The position numbers and the translations under genes were made by a program. The notes beneath the pieces were generated by a model, which searched no databases, was not told where the DNA came from, and saw only the letters and a list, made by a program, of their open reading frames with translations. A DNA stretch of 64,000 bases. It comes from CAIWHR01 sp963830485. GTDB lineage: Bacteria > Pseudomonadota > Gammaproteobacteria > Burkholderiales > Casimicrobiaceae. Position 1 is the first letter of the stretch. Each line of letters begins with the position of its first letter. The stretch is taken from positions 62,001 to 126,000 of the forward strand of contig CAWHNE010000035.1 of the NCBI GenBank assembly GCA_963830485.1, given 5' to 3'. Positions 63,089-64,000 of the stretch are shown piece by piece.

Positions 63089-64000
63089 TCAATACCGCCC
63101 GCCGTTCTGCTGCCACCGCCATGCGTCGGCGCAGATCGCGTCGAGCCCGCGCGTCGCGCGCCACTCGAGCAGTTTCTCGGCGCGCGCGGGGTCCGCGTAG
63201 TAGCACGCGACGTCGCCGGGACGGCGCGGTGCGAGTGTGCGCGTGATCCGGCGCCCGCAGGCGCTCTCGAACGCGGCGACGACGTCGAGCACCGACCGGC
63301 CGCTGCCCTGCCCGAGATTGAGCGTAACGGCGCCCGGATGATCCGCGAGATACCGGAGCGCGGCGACGTGCCCCGCCGCGAGATCCTGCACGTGCAGGTA
63401 GTCGCGCACGCCCGTGCCGTCGGGCGTCGGCCAGTCGGTCCCGTAGATCGCGAGGTCCGAGAACTCGCCGGCGGCGATGCGGCACAGAAGCGGCACGAGG
63501 TTGTTGGGCCGGCCGGTCGGCGCCTCGCCGATCAGCCCCGACGGGTGCGCGCCCGCCGGGTTGAAGTAGCGGAGGATCGCGATCCGCCAGTTGCGGTTCG
63601 CGCGCGCGAGGTCGCGCAGGAATTCCTCGACGACGCGCTTCGTGCGGCCGTAGACGCTCTGCGGCGCGAGCGGCGCATCCTCGGTGACCGGCAGCTCCTC
63701 GGGCTGCCCGTAGACGGTCGCCGACGAGCTGTAGACGAGCGTGGCGACGCCCGCTTCGCCCATCACCTCGGTGAGCGCGAAGGCACCGCCGACGTTCACC
63801 TCGTAGTAGGTGAGCGGGCGCGTCTCGGCCTCGGCCACGGCCTTGAGCCCGGCGCAATGAATGACGCCCGTGATCGGACGATCGTGGAACGCGTGGCGCA
63901 AGGCCGCGATGTCGCGGACATCCGCCTCGATGCACGGGACTTCGGCGCCGGCGAGCTTCGCCAAGCGCGGCAGCACGGCGCGCGAGCTGGTCGCGAAGTT
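63089..64000 (-). CDS. galE: UDP-glucose 4-epimerase, N-terminus cut by the window edge
   Basis: At least 303 residues are visible; the start and the glycine-rich NAD loop lie beyond 64000. The catalytic pattern is present: ITGVIHCAGLKAVAEAETRP, YYEVNVGGAFALTEVM, VYSSSATVYGQPEELPVTED and SVYGRTKRVVEEFLRDLARA (Tyr-x3-Lys), then LRYFNPAGAHPSGLIGE and GTGVRDYLHVQDLAAGHVAAL. It interconverts UDP-glucose and UDP-galactose for surface polysaccharides. A GTG at 63974-63976 is open but lies well inside the family alignment, so it is not the true start. Confidence 0.93.
   Translation of the reverse strand, partial: NFATSSRAVLPRLAKLAGAEVPCIEADVRDIAALRHAFHDRPITGVIHCAGLKAVAEAETRPLTYYEVNVGGAFALTEVMGEAGVATLVYSSSATVYGQPEELPVTEDAPLAPQSVYGRTKRVVEEFLRDLARANRNWRIAILRYFNPAGAHPSGLIGEAPTGRPNNLVPLLCRIAAGEFSDLAIYGTDWPTPDGTGVRDYLHVQDLAAGHVAALRYLADHPGAVTLNLGQGSGRSVLDVVAAFESACGRRITRTLAPRRPGDVACYYADPARAEKLLEWRATRGLDAICADAWRWQQNGGRY

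Overview
The window is very GC-rich, densely coded DNA and reads as a beta-proteobacterium, probably of the Burkholderiales and probably uncultured. The reasons are the ccmABCDEFGHI gene order, a HutD/F/I/G-type histidine pathway, PEP-CTERM and IPTL-CTERM surface proteins, and short dispersed repeats of a style common in that order. About nine genes carry isolated one-base frame changes although the protein stays conserved on both sides, at least one of them in a G/C homopolymer. I read most of these as sequencing or assembly indels rather than gene decay.

Layout. 1-11.2 kb is a mixed region: a truncated HAF-repeat protein, an exported NHL propeller, a HupE/UreJ-type membrane protein, an NmrA-like protein, a CAP-domain protein, a pseudokinase with a repeat tail and an FAD-dependent desaturase-like enzyme. 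11.4-25.7 kb (minus strand) is one seven-gene operon that looks like a complete trans-envelope electron conduit: a di-heme b membrane protein, an FHA-TM-decaheme protein, a double GlcG/HbpS lipoprotein, an SH3-domain outer-membrane barrel, a decaheme cytochrome with a propeller tail, a pentaheme cytochrome, and a cytoplasmic FAD/cyclic-nucleotide-binding/4Fe-4S protein. 26.2-31.3 kb (plus) is a coupled operon of a TPR barrel, a FecR-domain protein and an octaheme-HEAT-TPR cytochrome. It converges on a CHASE2 adenylate cyclase, followed by an IPTL-CTERM protein.

35.5-46.8 kb (plus) carries the full cytochrome c maturation set, then an octaheme nitrite reductase of the CXXCK type behind an FNR-like palindrome, a TPR partner and a protoporphyrinogen oxidase. 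Heme supply, heme attachment and multiheme products therefore sit side by side. Counting motifs, the window encodes 41 covalent heme sites in five proteins (10, 10, 8, 8 and 5).

46.9-49.2 kb holds two damaged exported proteins (beta-helix, PEP-CTERM) and a DUF2007-like protein. 49.2-53.3 kb (minus) is hutDFIG. 53.4-62.9 kb (plus) is an ornithine-cyclodeaminase-family gene, a PhnD-like protein, an OpuC-type betaine transporter wrapped around a histidine-ammonia-lyase homologue that lacks the MIO-forming Ala-Ser-Gly, and an SsuABC-type transporter. The most economical reading is uptake and deamination of a trimethylammonium-histidine compound such as ergothioneine or hercynine feeding the hut genes. 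The right edge cuts a galE-type epimerase.
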